A DNA stretch of 28,458 nucleotides, from positions 1-28,458 of IMG/VR virus record IMGVR_UViG_3300042987_003650; one strand, written 5' to 3'. Made by a program: the position numbers and the translations under genes. Below, piece by piece: positions 12,894-20,093 of the stretch; the stretch's first letter is position 1; every line of letters starts with the position of its first letter. The notes beneath the pieces are model-generated. The model did no database searches, was not told the origin of the DNA, and saw only the letters and a program-made list of their open reading frames with translations. The DNA comes from a virus.

Positions 12894-12922
12894 TGCAATC
12901 TCGCTTAGACAAGCAATACAAT
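12894..12922 (+). promoter_or_regulatory. promoter TGCAAT-N17-TACAAT, leaderless type
   Basis: TGCAAT (12894-12899), 17 bases, TACAAT (12917-12922), 6 bases, ATG 12929. The promoter occupies the whole gap between two genes. Confidence 0.68.
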
Positions 12923-12928
12923 GACGTT

Positions 12929-13183
12929 ATGCCAATCATCGTCATCCTCGTGCTTCCGTTTGTAATTGCATATTTTTCTCCTGCACTCGCTAAGATCTTG
13001 ACCTGGATCTTGGTGCTTGGTTTTATTATTCCTTTTTTTACTTTTGCAGGCGGGACCTTCTTCTGGTCGATTGCAAATCTTTTTACAAATGCGCTGTTCC
13101 TAGACTGGAATGGCTGGTGGGGATTTTGCTTAATTGTCGGACTTCCTGTAGGCCTACTTGCGTCAAAGTGGGTGCTTAGCTAA
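12929..13183 (+). CDS. multi-pass small membrane protein, 84 aa
   Basis: The start MPIIVILVLPF is fixed by the promoter; a longer GTG-type reading from 12893 would cover the promoter. Three hydrophobic helices lie at about residues 2-20, 23-45 and 62-80, with an Asn/Asp/Trp-rich loop (LDWNGWWG) before the third. It could be a holin-like or transporter-like protein, but no family is recognised. Confidence 0.65.
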   Translation: MPIIVILVLPFVIAYFSPALAKILTWILVLGFIIPFFTFAGGTFFWSIANLFTNALFLDWNGWWGFCLIVGLPVGLLASKWVLS

Positions 13184-13195
13184 CTCATCCTCATC

Positions 13196-13501
13196 ATGAT
13201 CATCTACTCACGTGAACTCAAAGCTGGTGACATGTTCCTCGTGGATCCCCTGGGGGTTCCGCCCATCAACCGTGAGAATCTGAAACTCGATCTCTACTTC
13301 GTAATCGATGTGCGGCAGGAAGGCCGAATTGCACACGCGCGGTACCACTTCAAGATCCTGCGCATGGATCACGACGGATCACCGATGATCTTGGATTTAT
13401 CTGCGGGCCGGAACGAGGTCTTCACGAAGGCTGCCATCCCGCTTAGGTTCCAGGAGATGGATCTGACCTTATCAGACCCTATCCCAGAATATTCTATTTA
13501 A
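13196..13501 (+). CDS. hypothetical protein with SH3-like pattern, 101 aa
   Basis: It begins MIIYSRELKAGDMFLVDP and continues with DLYFVIDVRQ, HARYHFKILRMD and a final helix. This is close to the GD-strand / V-strand / V-K-V-strand order of the small-barrel group, though longer. ATG 13196 has no obvious Shine-Dalgarno or promoter, so expression is unclear and may be by read-through from 12929. Confidence 0.65.
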   Translation: MIIYSRELKAGDMFLVDPLGVPPINRENLKLDLYFVIDVRQEGRIAHARYHFKILRMDHDGSPMILDLSAGRNEVFTKAAIPLRFQEMDLTLSDPIPEYSI

Positions 13502-13569
13502 TTCGGGTGAGGTTTCCACCATCCCACTCCCACGATTAATCCTGAAAGATCGAATGTGATCTCTCCCAG

Positions 13570-13598
13570 TGCAAAGTTGGGGCGAGATGTTATATCCT
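13570..13598 (+). promoter_or_regulatory. promoter TGCAAA-N17-TATCCT with leader
   Basis: TGCAAA (13570-13575), 17 bases, TATCCT (13593-13598), then about 36 bases with GAGGT before ATG 13635. Confidence 0.58.
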
Positions 13599-13634
13599 GT
13601 AGTTGTTCAACCCACCAACTCCACGAGGTTTCTC

Positions 13635-13973
13635 ATGATCCGCGAATGCATCCACTGCGAAGCCCCTTTCGATACCGATTCCCCTGCGAAGAAGCGCGCG
13701 GGCGGCCGCATCAACGAGTGTCCCGAGTGCACGGGTGAGGATGTTCCCCGGTACCTCGGTGTGGCCTCGGGTGACGGCAAGATGGCTTCCATTGCAATCC
13801 TAGCCTTCAACAACAAAACCGAGCGCGAGCAGTACAAATCCTTCTGGCAGAACAATTCCGGCCTCCATAAGGGCAAGGAGTGCCAGCTTGGTTCCCATCT
13901 CTCGGTGAACCCAGGAATTAAATTCCGCACTGTTACTCAATCAGGCGCCATGAATCACAAGGGCCGCCTATAG
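13635..13973 (+). CDS. zinc-binding phage hypothetical protein, 112 aa
   Basis: CIHC (residues 5-8) and CPEC (29-32) form a zinc ribbon. The body contains RYLGVASGDGKMASIAILAF and, later, NNSGLHKGKECQLGSHL. This block plus a closing MNHKG is familiar from conserved tailed-phage proteins of unknown role. ATG 13635 has GAGGT 5 bases upstream. A longer reading from 13569 would start at the promoter and is rejected. Confidence 0.72.
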   Translation: MIRECIHCEAPFDTDSPAKKRAGGRINECPECTGEDVPRYLGVASGDGKMASIAILAFNNKTEREQYKSFWQNNSGLHKGKECQLGSHLSVNPGIKFRTVTQSGAMNHKGRL

Positions 13974-13974
13974 T
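13946..13974 (+). promoter_or_regulatory. putative leaderless promoter CGCCAT-N17-TATAGT
   Basis: TATAGT (13969-13974) lies exactly 6 bases before ATG 13981 and overlaps the previous stop. CGCCAT (13946-13951) sits at the standard distance but matches TGCAAT at only four of six bases. Confidence 0.5.
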
Positions 13975-13980
13975 TATGGC

Positions 13981-15174
13981 ATGCCCATAAAGATCAAGAA
14001 GAGTGCTAAGTACTCAGGTGCAACCATCAAGACTCGTGCATCTGCACTGGGAGTTGGTGGTTTCATTTTAATGATTGCATGCTCGTCCGATAGGTACCTC
14101 GAACCTGTTGAGATTAATGCATCAGGCACAGGCTTTCAGCTCTCCAAGTCCCACAGGCCCTTCGAAGTGTGGGGATTCAACTATTTCAGGCGCCCGAGTA
14201 CGTCTGATTCAACAGAGCTAATCCTTGAGGAATATTGGAACGATTACGCGCTGGTCCTCAACGATCTCTTAGAAATTAAGGATCTCGGCGCGAACACAGT
14301 TCGAATCCACTTGCAGTTCGGGAAGTTCTTTCCGAACAGTAATTTGGTTCCCGATTCAGCACAGCTGGGACACCTGCTCCAGTTTGTTACGATGGCAGAG
14401 AACGTTGGTCTCTACGTGCAGATCACAGGCCTCGGATGCTACTACACCTCGGTGAATCCCGCCTGGTACATGTCGCTTGGTGAGGATGATAGACTCACCG
14501 CACAGGAAACTTTCTGGGACACGATATCGTCCACCCTCAAGGGCAGGAACGCAGTTTTCGCATATGATCTAATCAATGAGCCTACGATACCGAATGAGGG
14601 AGAAACTCGCACCAACTGGCTCACTGATAGCAATTTTGGAGGATCTTACTACGTGCAGTACCTCGCTCTCTCGAGGAACGGTAGAACGCCCACGCAGATC
14701 TCCAAGGCATTCTTCGATCGAATGGTGGCTGCAATCCGCCAGCACGATCAGAAAACCCTCATTACGACAGGCATTATACCGATCACCAAGGGATGGTTCT
14801 ATGGAGGCGGAACGGATGCGAGTCTCGACTTCGCAGATTTCCACTACTACCCGACATCCGGAGGAATGGAGAGCGAGATCGCTGAGCTGAACTCCCTCCG
14901 GACAACTTACGGCAAGCCCGTGAGTGTAGGAGAAACATCGAATCTGTTTGTGGGCGGCCCGCAGCTAGAGTACTTCATCGATAGCACTGCGGCAGCCACC
15001 AACGGGTACTTTGCGCACTACTGGGGTTGGCGCCCCGAGGAATACGAAGGAGTACCGGGGATCATACCTGCGATCGTGAAGCAACTCCTCTATGGATGGA
15101 GATCTTGGGGGCCGCGGCACCGTGCTCCCGCTGGGAACGAATTGAAGTACTTTTCGGCCGGGAAGTTCATGTAG
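13981..15174 (+). CDS. lipoprotein glycoside hydrolase, GH5 (cellulase)-like, 397 aa
   Basis: The N-terminus is basic, then hydrophobic (GVGGFILMIACSS), with MIAC ending at Cys34 as a lipobox, so the enzyme is probably a lipoprotein. The catalytic domain (about 45-370) has hallmarks of GH5 retaining glycosidases: TVRIH (Arg108), AYDLINEP (Glu200 as acid/base), ADFHYYP (His288/Tyr289) and VSVGE (Glu318 as nucleophile). GH5 enzymes cut beta-1,4-linked glucans or mannans; the substrate here is unknown. Phage-encoded anchored GH5 is unusual. It could modify host surface polysaccharide after infection. Confidence 0.85.
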   Translation: MPIKIKKSAKYSGATIKTRASALGVGGFILMIACSSDRYLEPVEINASGTGFQLSKSHRPFEVWGFNYFRRPSTSDSTELILEEYWNDYALVLNDLLEIKDLGANTVRIHLQFGKFFPNSNLVPDSAQLGHLLQFVTMAENVGLYVQITGLGCYYTSVNPAWYMSLGEDDRLTAQETFWDTISSTLKGRNAVFAYDLINEPTIPNEGETRTNWLTDSNFGGSYYVQYLALSRNGRTPTQISKAFFDRMVAAIRQHDQKTLITTGIIPITKGWFYGGGTDASLDFADFHYYPTSGGMESEIAELNSLRTTYGKPVSVGETSNLFVGGPQLEYFIDSTAAATNGYFAHYWGWRPEEYEGVPGIIPAIVKQLLYGWRSWGPRHRAPAGNELKYFSAGKFM

Positions 15175-15182
15175 AGCAATCG

Positions 15183-15211
15183 TGCAAAGTTTCACCTCCT
15201 CGATTTATAAT
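15183..15211 (+). promoter_or_regulatory. promoter TGCAAA-N17-TATAAT, leaderless type
   Basis: TGCAAA (15183-15188), 17 bases, a perfect TATAAT (15206-15211), 7 bases, ATG 15219. The upstream in-frame ATG 15210 overlaps the -10 box and cannot be the start. Confidence 0.75.
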
Positions 15212-15218
15212 GGAGGTG

Positions 15219-15941
15219 ATGAAATCCTTCAACATCGATGCGTACACGCCCACGTATGATCCACCCTTCAAGCTTCCGAAGCGGGCAACGAAGACAGATA
15301 AGCTCAATCACGCTCGGGCATCACGAGTTCATACTGCCGGTCCATCGTATCGCAGTACGATTCGCGCGCCTGGAGCGGATCCGAAGAAGGTACTCGATTG
15401 GCGAACCCTCGAGCGCAGATCCTCTCAGTTGTGGGCGCAGTGGCTCGATGCGAACAACAAGTTCTGGGATGCGATTCGTTCCGCTCGGCGTGAGCGCGGT
15501 CTCGCACGAAACCAGGATCTCTACATCTTCGTGGAGCCTCAGTGGGTGCTGCAGTGCCACGAGGATGGATTCTCCCACCAGGATGCAGTGTACATCACCA
15601 ATGAACTCTTAGCAGGGAAACGGAATCACCAAGAATTTTTGGTGATGCGGTTAGAAGAAGGCGGCAGAGAGATCGGCATCCTCAACCGCAAGGCCAACTT
15701 CCTGCAGAAGTGCGCAGGAGTTTACGAGCGAATTCTAGAGCGCGCCCTTCGAGATCGCCTCCAGCTGTACCTCGATTCCATTCGGGATGTGCAGGCATCC
15801 CGCTCTTACTTTCCTCCTCAGATCTACATCATCGAGAACGAAGGGCGAGCTCGTGTTGCCCACTCCGATTCACTCGGGAGGCTCACGTGGATGAACGGAG
15901 ATGTATTGTGCACCTCGAAGGGTGTAGGATGTGAAGCATGA
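15219..15941 (+). CDS. hypothetical protein, 240 aa
   Basis: The start MKSFNIDAY is set by the promoter. The N-terminal 60 residues are basic and Pro/Thr-rich; the rest is mixed, with WRTLERRSSQLWAQWLDANN, LYIFVEPQWVLQ and ERALRDRLQLYLDSIRD. No domain is recognised, and length and composition give no clue. The stop overlaps the next ATG (ATGA), starting an operon that runs to about 17850. Confidence 0.7.
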   Translation: MKSFNIDAYTPTYDPPFKLPKRATKTDKLNHARASRVHTAGPSYRSTIRAPGADPKKVLDWRTLERRSSQLWAQWLDANNKFWDAIRSARRERGLARNQDLYIFVEPQWVLQCHEDGFSHQDAVYITNELLAGKRNHQEFLVMRLEEGGREIGILNRKANFLQKCAGVYERILERALRDRLQLYLDSIRDVQASRSYFPPQIYIIENEGRARVAHSDSLGRLTWMNGDVLCTSKGVGCEA

Positions 15942-16135
15942 AGAAACAGAAGCTGGTTCGCAACGTTGCCCGGTGTGCCAAGTGCAACACTGTGATCGAA
16001 TCTCGCTACACACACGAGTTCGTGTGGTGTGAGTGCAAGGCCATCTTCACCGACGGCGGCACGGATTACATCCGGAGAGGGGGCGACCTCGAGGCCCTCA
16101 TTGATCTCAGTGAGTTCGTGGAGGTGGAGAGTTGA
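15938..16135 (+). CDS. zinc ribbon protein resembling DUF7695, 65 aa
   Basis: The protein has CAKC (residues 13-16), then IESRYTHEFVWCEC and DGGTDYIRRGG. Two Cys pairs, the His-x-Phe-x-x-Cys spacing and the DGG-x-x-Y-x-R end match the small family I know as DUF7695, probably a zinc ribbon of unknown function common in phages. ATGA overlap upstream and TTGA overlap downstream. Confidence 0.75.
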   Translation: MKKQKLVRNVARCAKCNTVIESRYTHEFVWCECKAIFTDGGTDYIRRGGDLEALIDLSEFVEVES

Positions 16136-17028
16136 ACCTGGTATCTCAGCGAAGTACCTGGCTCACTGATGCCCTCATCGGTGGTGGCATTACCTCGCAC
16201 CAGGCTGAAGTGTTCAATGCCGCCTGGGATGCTGGTGGCTACATTGCCGGCGGTTTTGCGCGGATGGTTGGTGTTCTCGATGCCCGGGCGTGCGAGGGAA
16301 TGGCGCTGTATCCCGCGTGGAGGGCTCGCGAAGGCTGGCGGGGTCTTGCACAATACACAGAGATGATGATGGAACCGCCTAGACCCCCGTGGGAGGGTAA
16401 GGCTTCAGGCAACTGGAAGTGGAGGGGAACCATCGGTGATATAGATCTCTTCTTTCCGAACGAGGCAGCCGCATGGGTTGCCATTAATCGAGTGAAATCA
16501 CGTTTTGGAGCAGGAATCTACCACACAGTCACGAAAGCTGGTTACGCTCAGGAGCTTGTAATCGATCGGTGTCGATACCAGTTCATCACGAAGGTGAACG
16601 GAACACCCGAAGAGGTTCTCGGTTCCTTCGATCTCACCAACGCGAAGGTGGCACTCCTACCCGATGCGATTCTCACTGCCCCCGAGTGGAGAGAGCTGGA
16701 AGAGAAACGTACCATCGGGATCGATGTGTGGAGCAAGCCCAACCTGTTGTGGCGAGTGTGGAAGTGGGCGAAGAAACACACTTACCTCAAGCTCCGCTCG
16801 AGCGATGAAGATCGCTTCGTGAATGTGGTGTTCGATGCCCTCGCAGCCACGAAGGATGGCTCTCTTAAACGGTGGGATCGCCCTGTTACGAAGCACGAGG
16901 TCCAGCGGTTCGCGAAGATGTTCATCCATTCCTTCGAACCCTCCTCAGCCCTTAAGGCCGCGATGATTCTCGATGATTACGACAGGATGAACGTGATGAG
17001 AGACGTAATGAGCAAAGGTGTCAAATGA
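16132..17028 (+). CDS. nucleotidyltransferase-fold protein, 298 aa
   Basis: A TTG start overlaps the previous stop (TTGA at 16132-16135). AGGFAR (residues 39-44) and GDIDLFFP (102-109) are the pol-beta/poly(A)-polymerase-type nucleotidyltransferase signature, with the Asp pair for metal binding. A long insert separates them. GSFDLTNAKVAL follows, as in phage nucleotidyltransferase-like proteins. Such proteins may transfer nucleotides to RNA or protein, but no substrate can be named. The C-terminal 100 residues are helical. It is followed by a coupled gene at 17025. Confidence 0.72.
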   Translation: MNLVSQRSTWLTDALIGGGITSHQAEVFNAAWDAGGYIAGGFARMVGVLDARACEGMALYPAWRAREGWRGLAQYTEMMMEPPRPPWEGKASGNWKWRGTIGDIDLFFPNEAAAWVAINRVKSRFGAGIYHTVTKAGYAQELVIDRCRYQFITKVNGTPEEVLGSFDLTNAKVALLPDAILTAPEWRELEEKRTIGIDVWSKPNLLWRVWKWAKKHTYLKLRSSDEDRFVNVVFDALAATKDGSLKRWDRPVTKHEVQRFAKMFIHSFEPSSALKAAMILDDYDRMNVMRDVMSKGVK

Positions 17029-17564
17029 TCAATGACGATGCTGTTAACATCACAGATCTGAAGCTGTGCTACGTTTGTCCCCGTGATCGGTTCGCGTGGT
17101 TCACCTCCATTCCGCTGGAATCGCAGTGGGGTGATGATTGGAACGATGCCCCCTATGAGCACAATGCAGGGGATCCTTACAGTGAACACAAGATTGATGG
17201 GAAGTACGTGTCCCACCATCTCGTGAAGGTGGCGTGGGATGGACCCTACAGTACTCCTGCGGACCTCGCGGGGCTCAACTCTGCCTGGAGCGTGCAAGGC
17301 ATCAATCGTGGATGTGTGGCGTGGCTCGTCCCCGATGGGTGGGGTGCGAAGGATGATGCCCGCCCAATTCCGGCAGGAATCTCTCTCGTCAATTTCATCG
17401 GTGCCGTCGAGGGTGCAGGCGGCAACGTGTATCTACCCCGAAACATCTCCTGTCAGATTAACGCGATCGTTCGAGATGAACGTCTGAACGACTTCGGGTT
17501 TCAAGAACCAGGATCTAATCAGCTTTCTGAAAATCGACTTGTGAATCTTAGTATTGCAACCTGA
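17025..17564 (+). CDS. conserved phage hypothetical protein, 179 aa
   Basis: It starts in an ATGA overlap. It contains AWFTSIPLESQWGDDWND followed by APYEHNAGDPY, a block I recall from conserved proteins of large tailed phages. The later region has VAWLVPDG and GGNVYLPRN. There is no signal peptide, membrane segment or catalytic motif. Its C-terminus overlaps the next gene's candidate TTG start by 11 bases. Confidence 0.72.
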   Translation: MINDDAVNITDLKLCYVCPRDRFAWFTSIPLESQWGDDWNDAPYEHNAGDPYSEHKIDGKYVSHHLVKVAWDGPYSTPADLAGLNSAWSVQGINRGCVAWLVPDGWGAKDDARPIPAGISLVNFIGAVEGAGGNVYLPRNISCQINAIVRDERLNDFGFQEPGSNQLSENRLVNLSIAT

Positions 17565-17850
17565 AAGTGAGAATAGTTATGTATTTGTGGCCCCAAGAAG
17601 AGAAGAGCGTTTCTTTGCAATCGGAGATTTTGTCCGTCCAACCTTTGACAACGAGTCAGTTTACTTGTTTCCACGTGATCCCACACAGACTGTGGTCGTG
17701 GGAGAGATCATCCATGAATTTGGGCCTCCGTGGCCTCGTAATTCTACCGGCATCATTCTGGAGACGAGATTAGGTGGGTGGGTAAAACTTTTAGTCCCGA
17801 GCGGTGGTTCTGGCTGGATAGGTGACTGGAATATAGTCCGTGTAGAGTGA
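17554..17850 (+). CDS. SH3-like barrel candidate, about 98 aa
   Basis: The body is FFAIGDFVRPTF, then TVVVGEIIHEFG, TGIILETRLGGWVKLLV and GSGWIGDWNIVRVE. This is a full set of the recurring strands, including the Gly-Trp turn. The start is uncertain: TTG 17554 or GTG 17587 (87 aa). TGCAAC at 17555-17560 may be a -35 box, but no good -10 follows. Function unknown. Confidence 0.65.
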   Translation: MQPESENSYVFVAPRREERFFAIGDFVRPTFDNESVYLFPRDPTQTVVVGEIIHEFGPPWPRNSTGIILETRLGGWVKLLVPSGGSGWIGDWNIVRVE

Positions 17851-17851
17851 T

Positions 17852-17871
17852 ACTTACCCTTAGAGGTAAGT
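17852..17871 (+). promoter_or_regulatory. hairpin over the ribosome site of 17877
   Basis: ACTTACC (17852-17858) pairs perfectly with GGTAAGT (17865-17871). The AGAGGT that would serve as Shine-Dalgarno for ATG 17877 is partly in the stem, so the hairpin could hide it. Confidence 0.4.
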
Positions 17872-17876
17872 CATCC

Positions 17877-18137
17877 ATGAAGATTGGTTCTCTTGTGACG
17901 TCAACGGAACTTGTTTACCTCGATCCGCCTGACATGGTGGTAGGGGAAGACGGAGAGTCTTCCTGGAGTGAAATTCTTGAAAGAGACTACAGGGATGTTC
18001 CATTTGGTCCCAATCAAATCGGTGTGGTAATTAGAATTAGACCAACAAACATCATGAGCAGAACTTTTTGGATTACGGTCTTGACTCCGAATGGCGTCGG
18101 TGTATGTTTTGCTGATGAATTAATAGAATTAGTGTAA
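17877..18137 (+). CDS. SH3-like barrel candidate, 86 aa
   Basis: It begins MKIGSLVTSTELVYL and continues through a variable acidic insert to NQIGVVIRI, FWITVLTPNGVGV and CFADELIELV. The strand order copies that of the 17554 gene just upstream, suggesting tandem duplication. ATG 17877 is preferred over the overlapping GTG 17847 because the protein start then matches the family. The ribosome site sits in a hairpin. Confidence 0.7.
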   Translation: MKIGSLVTSTELVYLDPPDMVVGEDGESSWSEILERDYRDVPFGPNQIGVVIRIRPTNIMSRTFWITVLTPNGVGVCFADELIELV

Positions 18138-18138
18138 G

Positions 18139-18166
18139 TGTAACTTTTTTAATTTCTGTGTATGAT
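18139..18166 (+). promoter_or_regulatory. promoter TGTAAC-N16-TATGAT, leaderless type
   Basis: TGTAAC (18139-18144) begins two bases after the previous TAA. TATGAT (18161-18166) follows after 16 bases and is 7 bases from ATG 18174. Confidence 0.6.
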
Positions 18167-18173
18167 GGTGAAC

Positions 18174-18614
18174 ATGATCCCAGATTACAAGGACATACTT
18201 TCTCGAATATCAGAATCTCCCGCATGGTGGGATGCACACGGAGTTCCACGATATTGTGAGTTTCATCCGACAGAAGGTTCGAATCCATATGCTAGAGAAG
18301 TAGCGCTTCTTCTCATAGCATGTCAAGGGTGCGGTCATAAATTTAACGTAGAAGTAAGTTGGTGGGAACATTCCAGGCGATGGAATGGAGACAGGGAAGA
18401 TCCGCTTTCTACTCCTTCTCGTCTTAAAGAGATTCACTACGGAGACCCGCCCAATATAAACTGTTGCTCTGCGGGACACACAATGAACTGTATTGATCTG
18501 AAGATTCTTCAGTTCTGGTCTCGCGAGAGGGCTAAGTGGGAGAGATGTCCGGAACTTGAGATAGAACTAGAGAGATTGGAGGATTATTTTGGAGATACGG
18601 TCTCGAAATTCTAA
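18174..18614 (+). CDS. zinc-binding conserved phage protein, 146 aa
   Basis: The start MIPDYKD is set by the leaderless promoter; ATG 18162 would lie inside the -10 box. PAWWDAHGVPRYCEFHP is followed by CQGCGHKFNVEV, then HYGDPPNINCCSAGHTMNC. The Cys/His pairs suggest two zinc sites. The WWD-GVPRY and YGDPPN-CC-AG--MNC blocks recur in conserved phage proteins of unknown role. The next gene starts inside its 3' end. Confidence 0.75.
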   Translation: MIPDYKDILSRISESPAWWDAHGVPRYCEFHPTEGSNPYAREVALLLIACQGCGHKFNVEVSWWEHSRRWNGDREDPLSTPSRLKEIHYGDPPNINCCSAGHTMNCIDLKILQFWSRERAKWERCPELEIELERLEDYFGDTVSKF

Positions 18615-18915
18615 CACTGAAGGTATCTCAGGCTCATACCTTCGTAATGATAATTTCCATAGATTTGAGTGTTCTTGTGGAAGTTTTGATCACAATGTAA
18701 GATTTGAGGTTGATGAGGACATGGGACACATTTCCATCTCTGTGCCTCTAAACCACTGGCTTCCCTGGTGGAAGAGGCTGTGGTTGGCAGTAAAATACGT
18801 ATTCAAGAGAACGGAGAGATACGGTCATTATGACACCGTGATGTTGAACCCACACGATTATGATCGAATCCGGGCGCTGATGGATGATTCACTCGAGAAG
18901 ATGAGGAATTGGTAA
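18589..18915 (+). CDS. conserved phage hypothetical protein, 108 aa
   Basis: TTG 18589 has a strong GGAGG 6 bases upstream and overlaps the 18174 gene by 26 bases. The sequence has FECSCGSFDHNVRFEVDED, then SVPLNHWLPWWKRLWLAVKY and ERYGHYDTVML. A Cys-x-Cys pair may bind metal. The tryptophan-rich middle looks membrane-interfacial. It is another short conserved phage family with no known function. Confidence 0.72.
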   Translation: MEIRSRNSNTEGISGSYLRNDNFHRFECSCGSFDHNVRFEVDEDMGHISISVPLNHWLPWWKRLWLAVKYVFKRTERYGHYDTVMLNPHDYDRIRALMDDSLEKMRNW

Positions 18916-19154
18916 TGAAGTTCTACAAATTGCGTGACATGAGCAACGGTAAATACTCCACCGGCGGCAACGATCCCAAGTGGGATGAGGATGGCGGCAA
19001 GGTGTGGATGAAACTGAAGGACCTGAAGGGCCACCTCACCATGTGGTCGGAGAATAACAAGGCACCTATCTCGCCCTTCTGGGAGGTGATCGAGATGGAG
19101 GTCACCGAGGTTCAGGCCTATCCTGCTGTTGCTCTCACCGGGAAGAAGAAGTGA
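18915..19154 (+). CDS. hypothetical protein, 79 aa
   Basis: ATG 18915 starts on the last base of the previous stop, with GAGGA 7 bases before it. The protein (MKFYKLRDMSNGKYS...) has KVWMKLKDLKGHLTMW and a final VEVQ-type strand. It resembles short phage proteins that keep a 'Y-L-R---G-Y--GG--PKW---GKVW' head, but no role is known. Coupled on both sides. Confidence 0.68.
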   Translation: MKFYKLRDMSNGKYSTGGNDPKWDEDGGKVWMKLKDLKGHLTMWSENNKAPISPFWEVIEMEVTEVQAYPAVALTGKKK

Positions 19155-19534
19155 GTTTCACATCTAAGTTCCCAGGCTTGTATAAGGGTACCTACGAGGA
19201 GGAGAGAGTTGCCTCGTGGCCGGACCTCGCGGAAGTACAACGGGTACAGCATCCCCACCCCGCGGATGCTTTTTGCTACGAAATTCCACGTGAGGATGGC
19301 CAACTTCGACCCACTCACTACACGGTGAAAGTTCCACCTAATACTCTCACAGTGTACTATCCCAATCCAGATGAGCATACAATCTTCTCGCACTTTCGAC
19401 CGGGTGAAACTGTACTCTATCTCGGGGAACTCCAGGGGATGTCAAACCACGGTGTGTTTGTGGATCGCGACGGTCGGATCCGTGACGGATATCATCTGTG
19501 GAGCTTTCGTGTGATTCCTCATGAGGAGCTGTGA
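19151..19534 (+). CDS. hypothetical protein with C-terminal SH3-like part, 127 aa
   Basis: GTG 19151 overlaps the previous stop. The N-terminal half has few features. The C-terminal 45 residues, HFRPGETVLYLGELQG through HGVFVDRDGRIRDG to LWSFRVIP, match the PGE-V / GVFVD / closing strand pattern of the barrel group. It is the last member of the 18174 operon. Confidence 0.68.
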   Translation: MSFTSKFPGLYKGTYEEERVASWPDLAEVQRVQHPHPADAFCYEIPREDGQLRPTHYTVKVPPNTLTVYYPNPDEHTIFSHFRPGETVLYLGELQGMSNHGVFVDRDGRIRDGYHLWSFRVIPHEEL

Positions 19535-19546
19535 TACTTATGGTGT

Positions 19547-19804
19547 GTGGATTACGAAGAGCTGTTAAGATTCTCTCTTGCTTCTAACAATAATTTTGAT
19601 TGTCACATACGACCGGGAGATCTCGTAGTTGTCTCTCAGCGAAGGTCTGGTGTCGAAGAGATTATGCTTTGCATAAAACCAAATCTCAAGCCCGTTTGGA
19701 TTCACGGAGGACCCTGTGTATATTCCCTATTTCTTACACTTGACGGTAAACTCGAAAGAATTCTCAACGAACTACACGTATATACTGTGATACAAGGTGC
19801 ATAA
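19547..19804 (+). CDS. SH3-like barrel candidate, 85 aa
   Basis: It contains HIRPGDLVVVSQRRSG, EIMLCIKPNLKPVW and YSLFLTLDGKLERIL, again with the GDLV strand first. GTG 19547 is the only sensible start. A weak TGTGAT/GATACT pair lies upstream at leaderless-like spacing, and the nearest GAGGAG is too far away (18 bases) to act as a Shine-Dalgarno. Function unknown. Confidence 0.63.
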   Translation: MDYEELLRFSLASNNNFDCHIRPGDLVVVSQRRSGVEEIMLCIKPNLKPVWIHGGPCVYSLFLTLDGKLERILNELHVYTVIQGA

Positions 19805-19827
19805 ACGATTCAATGCAATCGTAGAAT
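19798..19827 (+). promoter_or_regulatory. promoter TGCATA-N18-TAGAAT with leader
   Basis: TGCATA (19798-19803) overlaps the previous stop. TAGAAT (19822-19827) follows after 18 bases. The leader holds ACGGAG before ATG 19854, much like the 11268 gene. Confidence 0.5.
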
Positions 19828-19853
19828 AATCCTCTAAATAACGGAGAATTAAC

Positions 19854-20093
19854 ATGCCTGAAAATAAGAAGAAAATTAAGAAGAAGGAGCTTCTGTTACG
19901 AATTGAAGCTCTTGAAACGAAGCTTCAAATCATGCAGAATGAGGCGATGTCGCAACAGAGACAGGTACAATTACCTGTGATTCCTGACACTCTTTTGACA
20001 AGACCTGTCACAAAATGCAATCAATGTGGAGCTGAGGCAGGTGGAGTTTGCATGAGCGTAAATTGTCCGAACGGTGTAAAGATAACGTGCTAA
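19854..20093 (+). CDS. coiled-coil plus zinc-knuckle protein, 79 aa
   Basis: A lysine-rich, coiled-coil-like N-terminus (KKKELLLRIEALETKLQIMQ) precedes a C-terminal cysteine part, CNQCGAEAGGVCMSVNC, which can bind one zinc. ACGGAG lies 9 bases before the ATG. The role is unknown; a small dimeric adaptor is the most one can infer. Confidence 0.65.
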   Translation: MPENKKKIKKKELLLRIEALETKLQIMQNEAMSQQRQVQLPVIPDTLLTRPVTKCNQCGAEAGGVCMSVNCPNGVKITC

